This document shows positions 1 to 9,000 of a DNA stretch of 64,000 nucleotides, one piece after another. The translations under genes were made by a program, and so were the position numbers. The first letter of the stretch is position 1. Each line of letters opens with the position of its first letter. A model generated the notes under the pieces. It searched no databases. It had not been told where the DNA came from and worked only from the letters and a program-made list of their open reading frames with translations. The DNA comes from PFL35 sp041550515 (GTDB taxonomy: Archaea; Thermoplasmatota; E2; DHVEG-1): the NCBI GenBank assembly GCA_041550515.1, contig JBFEOQ010000001.1:1-64000 (forward strand). Direction: 5' to 3'.

Positions 1-2
1 AT

Positions 3-707
3 AATATAGAAGAATGCTATACATATCAATGGAATTCAAATCCGTTTAAGAAAGATATCTTTTTAGAGTTAGATTGGATCGATTCACAAGATACTAATGA
101 GTCAAACAAACCTTCCGTTGAATCTTTAGAAAAATTAGTTTCTATTTTTGATGAAAAAAATATCACTTTTCATTATGACATCGGAAATCTTGGAGGAGGA
201 GAAATGATTCATATATCAGATCATACTTTCTCTTTTGCTAAAATGTCAGATATGTATTGGGATTTTTTTCTTCATAATGATTTAAATAATCCACGAAAAG
301 GTATATTTCATTATGGAATTATTTGTGATTATTGCCCTGATTTAAATTATCCATTTTTCGGCTGGGATCAATTTGATTCATTTGCTGTTTCAATAAAATG
401 GTTGAAAGAAAATGAGCGGTTAATTCCTAAAGATCAAATTTTAGCTGGAGCGGTTGTTCATCATTTAGGTCACTCTTTTGGATTAGTTGCTGATTTATAT
501 GGTGGAATTGATAACCTTGAAACCACATCTATTTTAAGTGTTCAATGGTGGAAATATCATAATTATAAAAGTTGTATGAATTATTATTATAAATATAAAA
601 TTTTAACATATTCAGATGGCGCAAATGGTTATGGTGATTTTGATGATTGGTCAAATTTAAATTTTTCTTATTTTAAAGACACAGTTATAGAATGGCCTAA
701 TAATTAA
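3..707 (+). CDS. metzincin-like zinc metallopeptidase, 5'-truncated by the window edge
   Basis: The frame is open from base 3 with no stop, so the first ATG (base 204) is probably internal and the gene starts outside the window. The visible 234 residues contain a metzincin-like zinc site, HHLGHSFGL, followed by an Asp in place of the third His, and a Met-turn-like SCMNY about 45 residues later. Related archaeal and bacterial secreted or cytosolic metallopeptidases carry HELGHxxGL here, so the general-base Glu is replaced by His. The N-terminal part (acidic LELDWID, then a Gly-rich GGGEMI) also fits that family. It is convergent with the ABC permease, overlapping it by 4 bp. It may be inactive; family assignment is by motif only. 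Confidence 0.6.
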   Translation, partial: NIEECYTYQWNSNPFKKDIFLELDWIDSQDTNESNKPSVESLEKLVSIFDEKNITFHYDIGNLGGGEMIHISDHTFSFAKMSDMYWDFFLHNDLNNPRKGIFHYGIICDYCPDLNYPFFGWDQFDSFAVSIKWLKENERLIPKDQILAGAVVHHLGHSFGLVADLYGGIDNLETTSILSVQWWKYHNYKSCMNYYYKYKILTYSDGANGYGDFDDWSNLNFSYFKDTVIEWPNN

Positions 708-1801
708 TCTTCTTTCCATTTTGTTAAAACCAAACCAGAGATAAAGAAAAATGCTGCAAATATAAGAACAATTATTGTATAAAAAATTGCATCATCTGTT
801 TTTAAATAAATCATAGATGCTCTAAGACCTTCATTAACATAAAATAAAGGCAAAAATCTTGCAATTAATTGTAAAAAAATAGGCATTTGATCAAGTGCAA
901 AAAAAGTTCCTGCTAGAAACATCATTGGAAAGGTTACTGCACCTCCAGCCATGCCTGCAGATTCTTCATCTTTTACAAAACGACTAATGAGCATTCCCAT
1001 TCCTGTAAAAAGGAAGCTAGTACCTATAAGTATCAAAATCATCCAGATATTGACATTAATATTCATTCCATATACTATTATTCCTAAAACAATAATTAAT
1101 GCAGCAGATATAAATGATAAAAATAGTTGGAAAAACATCTTTGAAAAAATCCATTCAGATCGAGTAATAGGTGTTGTTAATAGTTTTCTTAAAATTCCAT
1201 CTTTTTTAAATTTTGTATTTCGCTCAAGGCTACCATATATACAAGTTTGCATTATTGTAAAGCCGATCATACCTGGTAAAAAGAAATCAATAAAACCAAA
1301 CTCACCAGTAATTGTTTCAATATCATTTATTCTAATTATATCTTTTCCGCCAGATTGATTCATATTAAGATTTGTAACTACACCTGAAACAACACTTCTA
1401 ACAATTGAATTAGATTGTTGCTCACTTTGATCAAAATAAAAAGATATATTTGTTATAGCTTTATCATTTATAGCTTGTTGAAAACCTTCAGGTATTACAA
1501 CTAAACGTTTAATGTTTTCATCCTTAATAAATTGTAAAATATTATCCTTAGAAACATCTCTTAAATCTGTTTTAATAACTGGAGTGTTATTTAAAATATT
1601 TACAAAAGTTTTTGATGTTGTAGAATTATCAAAATCAATGATTGCCAGATCATACTCTGCATCACCAACACCTGAAAAAATTGCACCAAACATAAGGATT
1701 AGCATAACCGGAAATAAAAGAGTCCAAAAAAGCGTTGCTTTACTTCTTATAAAGGATTTTAAATCAGTAAAAAAACTTGCCCAAATTACTTCTAATCTCA
1801 T
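704..1801 (-). CDS. ABC-2 type transporter permease
   Basis: This 365-residue membrane subunit of an ABC exporter has the ABC-2 layout: a hydrophobic helix at about residues 22-45, a large hydrophilic external domain (about 50-170), then five or so hydrophobic segments in the C-terminal half with a PLFYVNEGLR stretch before the last ones. Its start overlaps the stop of the upstream ATPase gene by 4 bp (ATGA), so the two are translationally coupled and form one transporter. Substrate cannot be read from sequence; relatives export drugs, peptides or lipids-linked compounds. The short cytosolic C-terminus ends in charged residues. Confidence 0.85.
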   Translation of the reverse strand: MRLEVIWASFFTDLKSFIRSKATLFWTLLFPVMLILMFGAIFSGVGDAEYDLAIIDFDNSTTSKTFVNILNNTPVIKTDLRDVSKDNILQFIKDENIKRLVVIPEGFQQAINDKAITNISFYFDQSEQQSNSIVRSVVSGVVTNLNMNQSGGKDIIRINDIETITGEFGFIDFFLPGMIGFTIMQTCIYGSLERNTKFKKDGILRKLLTTPITRSEWIFSKMFFQLFLSFISAALIIVLGIIVYGMNINVNIWMILILIGTSFLFTGMGMLISRFVKDEESAGMAGGAVTFPMMFLAGTFFALDQMPIFLQLIARFLPLFYVNEGLRASMIYLKTDDAIFYTIIVLIFAAFFFISGLVLTKWKED

Positions 1802-2880
1802 TGATTTTCTTCCTCCGAGTCAGAGAGACGAGCTCCTGTTAGATGTAAAAATACTTCCTCAAGATTTGAACGGCGAATATCAATGCTTTCATAGTCAATT
1901 GCTTCATGGCGTAATATAGATAAAACCTCTAAAACTCGTTCTTTGTAATCAATTTTTATTGCTATATCACCATTATTTTCTTTATTTGCATTAAAACCAT
2001 TTTTACTTAGAATATCAATTGCTTCTTTAGTTTTACAGTTTTTAATATGAAGAATATGACCTTTACCATATTTATTGATAAGTCTCTCTAGAGAACCATT
2101 AGCTATAATATTTCCTTTGTGAATAATTGTTATTGTATCTGCTAGATACTCTGCTTCTTCCATATAATGAGTGGTTAGAAAAATTGTCTTACCTCTATTT
2201 CTTAAATCAGCAATTACCTCCCATACTTCACGACGAGCTTTAGGATCAAGACCTGTTGTAGGCTCATCAAGAAAAACAATTTCAGGATCGTTTACAAGTG
2301 ATATAGCAACACCTACACGTTGCTTCAGGCCACCAGAAAGATTCATATAAAGTGTGTTTTCTTTATCCTTTAAATCCATAGCAGCAATTATTTCCTCGAT
2401 ATTTGCACGCTTTTTAAAAAGCTTTGAAAAAAATTCTAAGGTTTCTTTAACGGAAAGTCTTTCAAAAGAATGAAATTCCTGCGGCAATATTCCAATATGT
2501 TCTTTAATATCAGAAAAAGATGTGTTAATATCTTTACCAAGTATTTTTATTATTCCATTTGTTGGTTGCCTAATTGATTCGATCATTTCAACAGTTGTTG
2601 TTTTTCCAGCACCATTTGGCCCAAGAAATGCAAATACTTCTCCTTTTTTAACTGAGAAAGAAATATTGTTCACTGCTACTAGATTACCGTACTCTTTTCT
2701 AAGGCTACTAACTTCTATTGCTATTGTTTCACTTGTTTTATCGTTAGATAAAGTCTTTTGAAATATTACTTTTCCAGTGAGATTACAAGAAGGACATTTC
2801 GTTATAATGGTATCACCAGGTTTACCAGATGAGGTAAAAATTTGTTCGCATTTTGGACATTGAATTGTTTTTGTTATCAT
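1798..2880 (-). CDS. ABC transporter ATP-binding protein with N-terminal zinc ribbon
   Basis: The 360-residue protein has an ATPase domain with Walker A GPNGAGKTTT, signature LSGGLKQR (Leu where Gln is usual), Walker B IVFLDEP and a switch His in LTTHYMEEAEYL, typical of the ABC-2 drug/daunorubicin exporter class. Ahead of it, residues 8-38 hold two knuckles, CPKC and CPSC, forming a putative zinc ribbon that is not part of the standard ATPase. The C-terminal 80 residues match the usual extension of this class (SNLEEVFLHLTG). The next gene downstream is its permease, overlapping by 4 bp. The zinc ribbon could mediate regulation or protein contact; that is inference. Confidence 0.9.
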   Translation of the reverse strand: MITKTIQCPKCEQIFTSSGKPGDTIITKCPSCNLTGKVIFQKTLSNDKTSETIAIEVSSLRKEYGNLVAVNNISFSVKKGEVFAFLGPNGAGKTTTVEMIESIRQPTNGIIKILGKDINTSFSDIKEHIGILPQEFHSFERLSVKETLEFFSKLFKKRANIEEIIAAMDLKDKENTLYMNLSGGLKQRVGVAISLVNDPEIVFLDEPTTGLDPKARREVWEVIADLRNRGKTIFLTTHYMEEAEYLADTITIIHKGNIIANGSLERLINKYGKGHILHIKNCKTKEAIDILSKNGFNANKENNGDIAIKIDYKERVLEVLSILRHEAIDYESIDIRRSNLEEVFLHLTGARLSDSEEENQ

Positions 2881-3056
2881 ATAGAATCCTGCTTTGGTAT
2901 TAACTCGGATAGGTAATCAGTATTTAGTTTTTATCTATACTATGTAATATAAGTAAGATAAAAAAAGAAAATCATTATACGTTTCTTATCATAATATTTA
3001 TTAACAAAATTAAATTATAAGTTTTAAAAAATTTAAGGAGAGAAGAGGAAATAATC

Positions 3057-4262
3057 ATGGATTTAGACTTTCTTAATAAACTTGTTAAAAATGCTGATAC
3101 CAAAATTGTAATGATTATAATAGATGGAATTGGAGGTTTACCTAGAGAAAAGGACAATAAAACTGAGCTTGAATTAGCATATAAACCTAATCTTGATAAA
3201 TTAGCATATAATGGCATTTGTGGTCTTCATATACCAGTCGGACCAGGTATAACCCCAGGTAGTGGTCCAGGTCATCTTGGTATTTTTGGTTTTAATCCAA
3301 AAAAGTATCAAATTGGTAGAGGAGTTCTTGAAGCCTTAGGTATTGATTTCATTTTAGAACCAGGTGATGTTGCAGCTCGAGGGAATTTTTGTACTATTGA
3401 TGAAAAAGGATATATAAGTGATAGAAGAGCAGGGAGAATATCGACAGAAAAAAATCAGCAGCTTTGCAAGATTTTATCTGAACGTATTAATATCCCAATG
3501 GTCAAAGTTTTTATTAAAACTGTAAAAGAACATAGGCTCTTAATTGTTTTAAGAGGAGAAGGTTTAAAAGGAAATCTTATTGATACTGATCCTCAGAAGA
3601 TAGGTATAAAACCTTTAGAGCCAAAAGGGGGAATTGGCTCGGATAAGACAGTTGGAATCGTTGAAAAATTTTTAAACCAAACCAAAGATATTCTATCAGA
3701 TCATCATCCAGCAAACATGGTTTTACTTCGTGGTTTTTCAGAAAAACCTTCTTGGCCAAATTTTCCAAAAGTGTTTGGTTTACATAGTGCTGCAATAGCA
3801 TGTTATCCAATGTATCGTGGTCTAGCAAGTTTAATCGGAATGGATTTACTTAAAACAGGGCAATCTATTGAAGATGAATTTGAAACACTTGAAGAAAACT
3901 GGGATAAATATGATTTTTTCTTTTTACATGTTAAAAAAACTGATAGTTATGGTGAGGATGGAGACTTTGATTCAAAAGTGAATGTGATTGAAAAAGTAGA
4001 TGAGCTTATTCCAAAGCTGATGAATTTGAATCCTGATGTAGTAATTGTCACAGGGGATCATTCTACCCCTTCTGTTTTAAAATCTCATAGTTGGCATCCA
4101 GTTCCATTACTTATTTGGTCAAAGTATTGTCGACCAGATAGTGTAAAAGAATTTGGTGAAAGAGCGTGTATCTCAGGTGGTCTTGGACCTATGCTTTCTG
4201 CAGTTGATATAATGCCGATTGCTTTAGCTAATGCTCTAAGATTTGAAAAGTTTGGAGCATAA
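3057..4262 (+). CDS. apgM: 2,3-bisphosphoglycerate-independent phosphoglycerate mutase, archaeal type
   Basis: The 401-residue enzyme interconverts 3- and 2-phosphoglycerate in glycolysis/gluconeogenesis. It belongs to the alkaline phosphatase superfamily: the metal-binding IIIDGIGG near residue 23, the TPGSGPGH loop holding the phosphorylated Ser near residue 69, and the C-terminal metal motif VTGDHSTP followed by KSHSWHPVP. Length matches archaeal apgM. A purine-rich AAGGAGAG lies upstream of the ATG. It is divergent from the ABC transporter. Enolase, the next glycolytic enzyme, is encoded far away at 61.9 kb. Confidence 0.95.
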   Translation: MDLDFLNKLVKNADTKIVMIIIDGIGGLPREKDNKTELELAYKPNLDKLAYNGICGLHIPVGPGITPGSGPGHLGIFGFNPKKYQIGRGVLEALGIDFILEPGDVAARGNFCTIDEKGYISDRRAGRISTEKNQQLCKILSERINIPMVKVFIKTVKEHRLLIVLRGEGLKGNLIDTDPQKIGIKPLEPKGGIGSDKTVGIVEKFLNQTKDILSDHHPANMVLLRGFSEKPSWPNFPKVFGLHSAAIACYPMYRGLASLIGMDLLKTGQSIEDEFETLEENWDKYDFFFLHVKKTDSYGEDGDFDSKVNVIEKVDELIPKLMNLNPDVVIVTGDHSTPSVLKSHSWHPVPLLIWSKYCRPDSVKEFGERACISGGLGPMLSAVDIMPIALANALRFEKFGA

Positions 4263-4341
4263 AACAATTGCAGAGGATTTATTACAATATTTAATGATGT
4301 GTTTAAATTCATAAAATATATAATTAAAATGAATCATTTCA

Positions 4342-4488
4342 ATGCTTGGCGATATTATGGAAAAATCATATATTTGTTGTATTTGTGAATCTGAATGTGA
4401 AAGGGAGCAATTAAAACAATTTAAAAGAAAAGGAAAAATAAAAAAAATATGTGACGAATGTGTTACAGCGATAAAAGGGATGATTTAA
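4342..4488 (+). CDS. small CxxC zinc-finger protein
   Basis: The 48-residue ORF encodes a highly charged peptide with an N-terminal CCICESEC cluster and, about 22 residues on, a CDEC pair, which together could bind one zinc ion as in treble-clef or ClpX-type fingers. An alternative ATG lies at 4357. It sits between apgM and the ATP-cone gene on the same strand, and the four-cysteine spacing makes chance unlikely. Function unknown; a nucleic-acid or protein-binding role is only a guess. Confidence 0.5.
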   Translation: MLGDIMEKSYICCICESECEREQLKQFKRKGKIKKICDECVTAIKGMI

Positions 4489-4537
4489 TAATTAATATAA
4501 CTATATTTGAATTATCATATTAAAAGAGGTTGATGTT

Positions 4538-4807
4538 GTGTCTAAAAAAGTTATTAAAAAAGATGGTAGAGTTCAACCGTTTATAAAAGAAAAAATTGTT
4601 GTTAGTGCAGTTAAAACTGGTGCTCCTGTTGAAGTAGCACGAAAAATAGCTGATAATATAGAAAAACATACTAATGAAGATATCAAAACGGATTGGATTC
4701 GTAAAAAAGTACTAGATGAGTTACATATTCAAAATCCTGATTGGCCAAAACGATGGTATAGCTATGATAAAAATATTAAAAGATTACATAAATATGGTTT
4801 AAAATAA
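4538..4807 (+). CDS. stand-alone ATP-cone domain protein
   Basis: The 89-residue protein is almost entirely an ATP-cone: KKVIKKDGRVQPF at the N-terminus followed by helices (KIADNIEKHTNEDIKTDWIRKKV), the nucleotide-sensing fold at the front of ribonucleotide reductases and NrdR. The same pattern starts NrdD at 45.05 kb (IRKIRKRDGKIVDF) and occurs in NrdR (YVIKKDGRREKF). The start is GTG, preceded by AAAGAGGTTGAT; the nearby ATG at 4533 is out of frame. No catalytic domain follows. It may sense ATP/dATP and act on a partner. Confidence 0.75.
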   Translation: MSKKVIKKDGRVQPFIKEKIVVSAVKTGAPVEVARKIADNIEKHTNEDIKTDWIRKKVLDELHIQNPDWPKRWYSYDKNIKRLHKYGLK

Positions 4808-4866
4808 ATTTTAAGTAAAATATGATAACTTACAATAAAGTCTGATATTATTTTTCTCATTTAGAT

Positions 4867-4942
4867 GCGGATATGATCTAGTGGTTATGATGGATGCATT
4901 TATTCGCCGATTCTCGTCACTTTTCTCGTCGAGAATCTCCGC
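4867..4942 (+). pseudogene. tRNA-like sequence sharing the 5' third of tRNA-Gly(CCC)
   Basis: The first 25 bases (4867-4891, acceptor 5' strand through D arm) are identical to the tRNA-Gly at 11956-11980, and the preceding T also matches. After that the sequence diverges completely: no anticodon arm and no canonical T loop can be drawn. A TCTCCGC at 4936-4942 could pair with the GCGGATA acceptor strand with one mismatch, giving a closed element of tRNA-like length (76 bases). Inside it GATTCTCG (4909-4916) and CGAGAATC (4930-4937) are perfect inverted repeats. It may be a decayed tRNA gene, a recombination scar or an RNA of other use. Confidence 0.45.
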
Positions 4943-5037
4943 GTTATTTTCCACGGACTCTTTAAAAATCCTCTATTTCATTTTTTCTTAAATAGTATTT
5001 AATGCAGTTTTTTCTCATATTAAATTACATTATAATT

Positions 5038-6042
5038 TTATGGAATTTTCTCTATTACATTTTTTAATATATAAACAGATTTTGCATAATCATCTAAATT
5101 AATATGTTCAATTGGCGTGTGATCTAAAGTTGAATCTCCAGGACCATATGTTACAATTGGAACCATATATTTGTGTAATATATTCATGTCTGATGTGCCC
5201 ATTTTAACTTTGAACTTTGGTTCTCCACCTAATTCTCGTATCGCTCCGATGAAATTAGTGACTAAAATATTGTTCTTATTAACTTTAACCGCTTCCTCAT
5301 AACCTGAATAATTTATTATTGCATCATTTGTATTTTCTTTAATGAATTTCTTAATATTTTGTATTTTAAATCCTACTGGTATCCTCATATTAATTTGTAA
5401 ATTAACAATATCTGTAAAATCATCATTAATGGAGTCAATTGATATTATTTTTATTCCTAATTGATCAAATAATTTTTTTCCAATATTATATTTATCACAA
5501 TAATTTTTTAACTTATTATAAAATTCTATTGTTTCCTCGTAACAGTTTGAATTTGGAGATGATGTATGTTCCTTACTTTTTTTATTTTTATAATATATAT
5601 TTAATCTGCCTTTATAACCAATGTTAATATTACTCCATCCACTTGGTTCACCAATAATAATATATTCAGGATTATACATATTTAAAATATATTTTGCTCC
5701 CTTTGAATCCCTTTCCTCATCTACAGCACCTACAATTATAATTTTTCTTTTAGTAACTTCTAATGAGGCTTCTAAAAAACATGATAAGGGTCCTTTTGCG
5801 TCTACTGCACCTCTACCAAATAACTTATTATCTTTAATTTTTACAGGAATTTTGCCTGGTACTGTATCAACATGACCAACTAAAAGGATTTCTTTTCCTT
5901 TACCTTTTTTTGCGATGAAATTCCCAACTTTATCTTTATGAGCTTTGAAGCCATTTTCATTAGCCCATTTAACTAAAAAATCAACCAAATTACACTCATA
6001 ACCTGTTGGACTATAACATTCTAGCATATTTTTTAATAGCAT
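5038..6042 (-). CDS. lysK: [LysW]-lysine/ornithine hydrolase (M20 family)
   Basis: The last enzyme of the LysW pathway releases lysine (or ornithine) from the C-terminal Glu of the carrier LysW. The 334-residue M20 metallohydrolase shows GHVDTVPG (His57, Asp59), the bridging Asp in GRGAVDAKGP, the catalytic Glu in AVDEERDSKG and a late metal-binding His in LDHTPIEHI. It is at the 3' end of the operon and overlaps lysJ by 10 bp. Relatives in other archaea act on both Lys and Orn forms, so dual specificity is possible. Confidence 0.92.
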   Translation of the reverse strand: MLLKNMLECYSPTGYECNLVDFLVKWANENGFKAHKDKVGNFIAKKGKGKEILLVGHVDTVPGKIPVKIKDNKLFGRGAVDAKGPLSCFLEASLEVTKRKIIIVGAVDEERDSKGAKYILNMYNPEYIIIGEPSGWSNINIGYKGRLNIYYKNKKSKEHTSSPNSNCYEETIEFYNKLKNYCDKYNIGKKLFDQLGIKIISIDSINDDFTDIVNLQINMRIPVGFKIQNIKKFIKENTNDAIINYSGYEEAVKVNKNNILVTNFIGAIRELGGEPKFKVKMGTSDMNILHKYMVPIVTYGPGDSTLDHTPIEHINLDDYAKSVYILKNVIEKIP

Positions 6043-7214
6043 AAGACATCATTTATTGCTTTAATTACAATATCAATTTCATCCTTTGATATAACAAGAG
6101 GGGGCAGTAATCTAATCACTCTAGGTCCAGCCAGAAGTGCAATTACACCTTTTTTCATTAAAGATATTATATATGGACCTGCAATTTCATTTAGTTCTAT
6201 ACCAATCATTAAACCGACACCACGGATTTCCTTTATTTTTGAGCAGTTACTCTGAATTTGTTTCAAACCATCCAAAAAATATTCTCCTAATATAGCTGCT
6301 TTTTGAGGAAGATTTTCTTTTTCTATAAATTCAAGTGATGAAAGTGCTGCAGCACAAGCTAGAGGATTTCCTCCAAAAGTTGAGGTGTGGCTTTTTTTAG
6401 GAATTTTTACGTTATCATTACAAATCACTGCACCCATTGGTATTCCACCAGCAATGGATTTTGCTAAACATAAGATATCAGGTGTTATATCATAATGTTC
6501 ACATGCAAACATTTTTCCTGTTCGGCCAAAACCTGTCTGAACTTCATCAATTATAAGAATTATATTTCTTTCATTGCATAATTTCCGAACTTTTTTAAAA
6601 TATGTTTTATCTCCAATCCTTATTCCCCCTTCTCCCTGTATTAGCTCAAGTAAAATTGCAGATGTATTATTATCAACTAATGCTTCTAATTTTACAAAAT
6701 TATTAAAAGGGGCATGAACAAAACCTTCTAACATTGGCATGAAGGGAATTTGATACTCTTTATCCCATGTTGCAGCTAACGCTCCCATTGTTTTACCATG
6801 AAATCCACGTATTGCACAGATTAATTTGCTTTTGTTAGTAGATGCTCGGGCAAATTTAATCGCTGCTTCGATTGCTTCTGTGCCAGAATTACAGAAAAAT
6901 ACTTTGTTAAGATTTCCTGGTGCTAATTCAATTAGTTTTTTTGCAATTTTAGCTCTCACATCGTTATAAAACATACAATAACAATTTGCAATTTTCATAT
7001 ATTGATCATACAATGCTTTTGCTATCTTTTCATTAGAATAACCAATATTTGAAACACCAATATTTGAAGCGCAATCAATATATTCTTTACCGTTTTCATC
7101 ATAAAGTTTACTTTTTTTTCCTTGAATAAGAACTATATCTCTTCGAGGATAAACATCAATTTCATAAGTATCTTCTAAAATCTTTGTACTGCTCAATGGA
7201 TTACTGTCCCCCAT
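6033..7214 (-). CDS. lysJ: [LysW]-aminoadipate semialdehyde / glutamate semialdehyde transaminase
   Basis: A 393-residue class III (acetylornithine-type) PLP aminotransferase that converts LysW-bound semialdehyde to the lysine form with glutamate as donor. Visible motifs: NSGTEAIEAAIKFAR, IIDEVQTGFGRTGKM with the PLP-contacting Asp, the Schiff-base Lys in LAKSIAGGIP, and TFGGNPLACAAAL. The ATG at 7214 overlaps the end of lysZ by 22 bp; a later TTG is possible. The operon context, with LysW, separates it from ordinary ArgD. Confidence 0.92.
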   Translation of the reverse strand: MGDSNPLSSTKILEDTYEIDVYPRRDIVLIQGKKSKLYDENGKEYIDCASNIGVSNIGYSNEKIAKALYDQYMKIANCYCMFYNDVRAKIAKKLIELAPGNLNKVFFCNSGTEAIEAAIKFARASTNKSKLICAIRGFHGKTMGALAATWDKEYQIPFMPMLEGFVHAPFNNFVKLEALVDNNTSAILLELIQGEGGIRIGDKTYFKKVRKLCNERNIILIIDEVQTGFGRTGKMFACEHYDITPDILCLAKSIAGGIPMGAVICNDNVKIPKKSHTSTFGGNPLACAAALSSLEFIEKENLPQKAAILGEYFLDGLKQIQSNCSKIKEIRGVGLMIGIELNEIAGPYIISLMKKGVIALLAGPRVIRLLPPLVISKDEIDIVIKAINDVLCY

Positions 7215-7981
7215 CCTTGTAAAGCTTTTGTAATAGGCTCTTCTATTCTAGCATCGCTAAAAATTACTTTGTCTACTCCATTTTCTAAAGCCTCAAAAGC
7301 ACCCAATACTTTTTTCTTCATTCTACCTTGAGCAAACAACATTGCTTTTTCAGAATCTTCTTTTGTTATTTCTTTAATTAAACTGCTCTCATCATTGACA
7401 TTCATTAATAATCCTGGGATATTAGATAAAATAATTAATACATCTGCATTTAATGAACTAGCAATAACAGCTGATGCTCTATCACCATCAACATTGATTG
7501 CTTCTTGTTCATAGCTTAAAGCTGGAGGAGTTAAAACAGGCAAATAACCATTACTTATAAGTAGTTTTAATAAATCAACATTTACATATTCTACTTTTCC
7601 TGTATAATCATCTCTCAATATCTTTTTTTTACCATTTTCAACAATAGTAATATTTTTACGTTTACCAATCATTAATTTACCATCTATTCCACTGAGACCA
7701 ATTGCATTAATTCCTAATTTCTGGAGTTTTTCAACAATCATCTTGTTCATTTTACCACAATAAACCATGTTGAAAATTTCTAATGTCTCCTTATCAGTTC
7801 TTCTTGATACATGACCTGATTCTGAAGTAATAATTAGAGGTGGTTTTCCAAGTTTCAAAGAGATATTATTTAACTCATCAGATCCACCATGGATTAAAAC
7901 TACATCTTTATAATTCACTATATCCTGAAGAACATGATCATAATTTATTCCTGATGCTCCTCCTACCTTTACGACAATCAT
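7193..7981 (-). CDS. lysZ: [LysW]-aminoadipate kinase
   Basis: The 262-residue amino-acid kinase phosphorylates the side-chain carboxylate of LysW-bound alpha-aminoadipate (or glutamate). It has the N-terminal VKVGGASG nucleotide loop, LIHGGSDE, an INVDGDRASAVIA segment typical of the acetylglutamate kinase family, and the C-terminal GRMKKKVLGAFEAL loop. It overlaps lysY by 4 bp and lysJ by 22 bp, in the standard order X-Y-Z-J-K. Confidence 0.92.
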   Translation of the reverse strand: MIVVKVGGASGINYDHVLQDIVNYKDVVLIHGGSDELNNISLKLGKPPLIITSESGHVSRRTDKETLEIFNMVYCGKMNKMIVEKLQKLGINAIGLSGIDGKLMIGKRKNITIVENGKKKILRDDYTGKVEYVNVDLLKLLISNGYLPVLTPPALSYEQEAINVDGDRASAVIASSLNADVLIILSNIPGLLMNVNDESSLIKEITKEDSEKAMLFAQGRMKKKVLGAFEALENGVDKVIFSDARIEEPITKALQGWGTVIH

Positions 7982-9000
7982 ATTGGATGCAACCCCGTAA
8001 ATTCAAGACCAGTTTTTTCATCAAAATCATACATAACATTCATGGCTTGTAATGCTTGCCCAGCAGCCCCTTTCATAAGATTATCAATAGCACCAATAAC
8101 AACAACCCGATTTTTATCTAACTCAAAACCTATATCACAATAATTTGAACCACTTAGAATTTTAGGTTCAGGATATCGATAAATTCCATTTTTCTCCTTA
8201 ACAATTCGAATAAATGGCTCCCTTCCATATTCGCTACGATATGCTTTCCAAATATCCATTTCCGAAAAGCCATTCTTCAAAAAAACATGAGCTGTCATAA
8301 GTATTCCTCTTACCATGTCAATTGATGTTGCTGAAAAATTGACAAACACTCCTAACTCCTGTTTCATTTCAGCTGTATGTCTATGTCCAGTTGGTTTATA
8401 TGAACGAACACACCCGCTTCTCTCTGGGTGATGAGAACCTTCAGAAACCTTATTACCACCCTCTGAAGAACCACATTTTGTCTCAGCTGTTATTGGACAA
8501 TTTAAATCAACCATTGAATTCTTTAAAAGAGGATGAAGAGGTAGAATTACAGATGTTGCGTTGCAACCAGCACTACTAATAAAATTTGACTTTTTCATCT
8601 CATGTCTATGTAATTCAACTATACCATAAACAAATTTATCCAATAACTCCGGTTTAGGATGTTCAACACCATACCATTTTGGGTAATCCTCTGGATTTTT
8701 TAATCTGAAGTCTGATGATAGATCAATGAGTTTATCAGTCAAACAAGCATAATTATCAAATTCTTTCATAAGTTGGGAATGAGGTAAAGCTGAAAACAAT
8801 AAATCAGCATCTTTAAGATCATTTTTACTACAAAATCTTATATCTGTCTTTTTTCTCAAGTTTGGATGAGCAAATGATACAGGTTTTCCTGATAGTCTCT
8901 CAGAGCTTAATTGGAAAACTTCCACCTCAGGATGCTGCAATAATAATCTTAACAGCTCACCACCTGCATATCCACTAGCACCAAGTATGCTTACCTTCAT
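7978..9000 (-). CDS. lysY: [LysW]-aminoadipate-6-phosphate reductase
   Basis: The 340-residue NADPH-dependent reductase converts the acyl phosphate on LysW to a semialdehyde. It resembles ArgC: Rossmann GASGYAGGELLRLL at residues 7-20, the catalytic Cys in SSAGCNATSVILPLHPL, and a His-rich GSHHPERSG loop. It overlaps lysX and lysZ by 4 bp each (ATGA junctions), implying tightly coupled translation. Confidence 0.93.
   Translation of the reverse strand: MKVSILGASGYAGGELLRLLLQHPEVEVFQLSSERLSGKPVSFAHPNLRKKTDIRFCSKNDLKDADLLFSALPHSQLMKEFDNYACLTDKLIDLSSDFRLKNPEDYPKWYGVEHPKPELLDKFVYGIVELHRHEMKKSNFISSAGCNATSVILPLHPLLKNSMVDLNCPITAETKCGSSEGGNKVSEGSHHPERSGCVRSYKPTGHRHTAEMKQELGVFVNFSATSIDMVRGILMTAHVFLKNGFSEMDIWKAYRSEYGREPFIRIVKEKNGIYRYPEPKILSGSNYCDIGFELDKNRVVVIGAIDNLMKGAAGQALQAMNVMYDFDEKTGLEFTGLHPI

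Noticed and set aside
951..1358. Long plus-strand ORF opposite the ABC permease, and many similar ORFs opposite genes (for example 61056-61256, 62766-63083, 50830-51255)
   Set aside because: Each lies antisense to a gene with clear family motifs and shows no motif of its own; these are reading-frame shadows.
4867..4942. A functional intron-containing tRNA
   Set aside because: No anticodon stem or TTCRANN T loop can be formed beyond the D arm.
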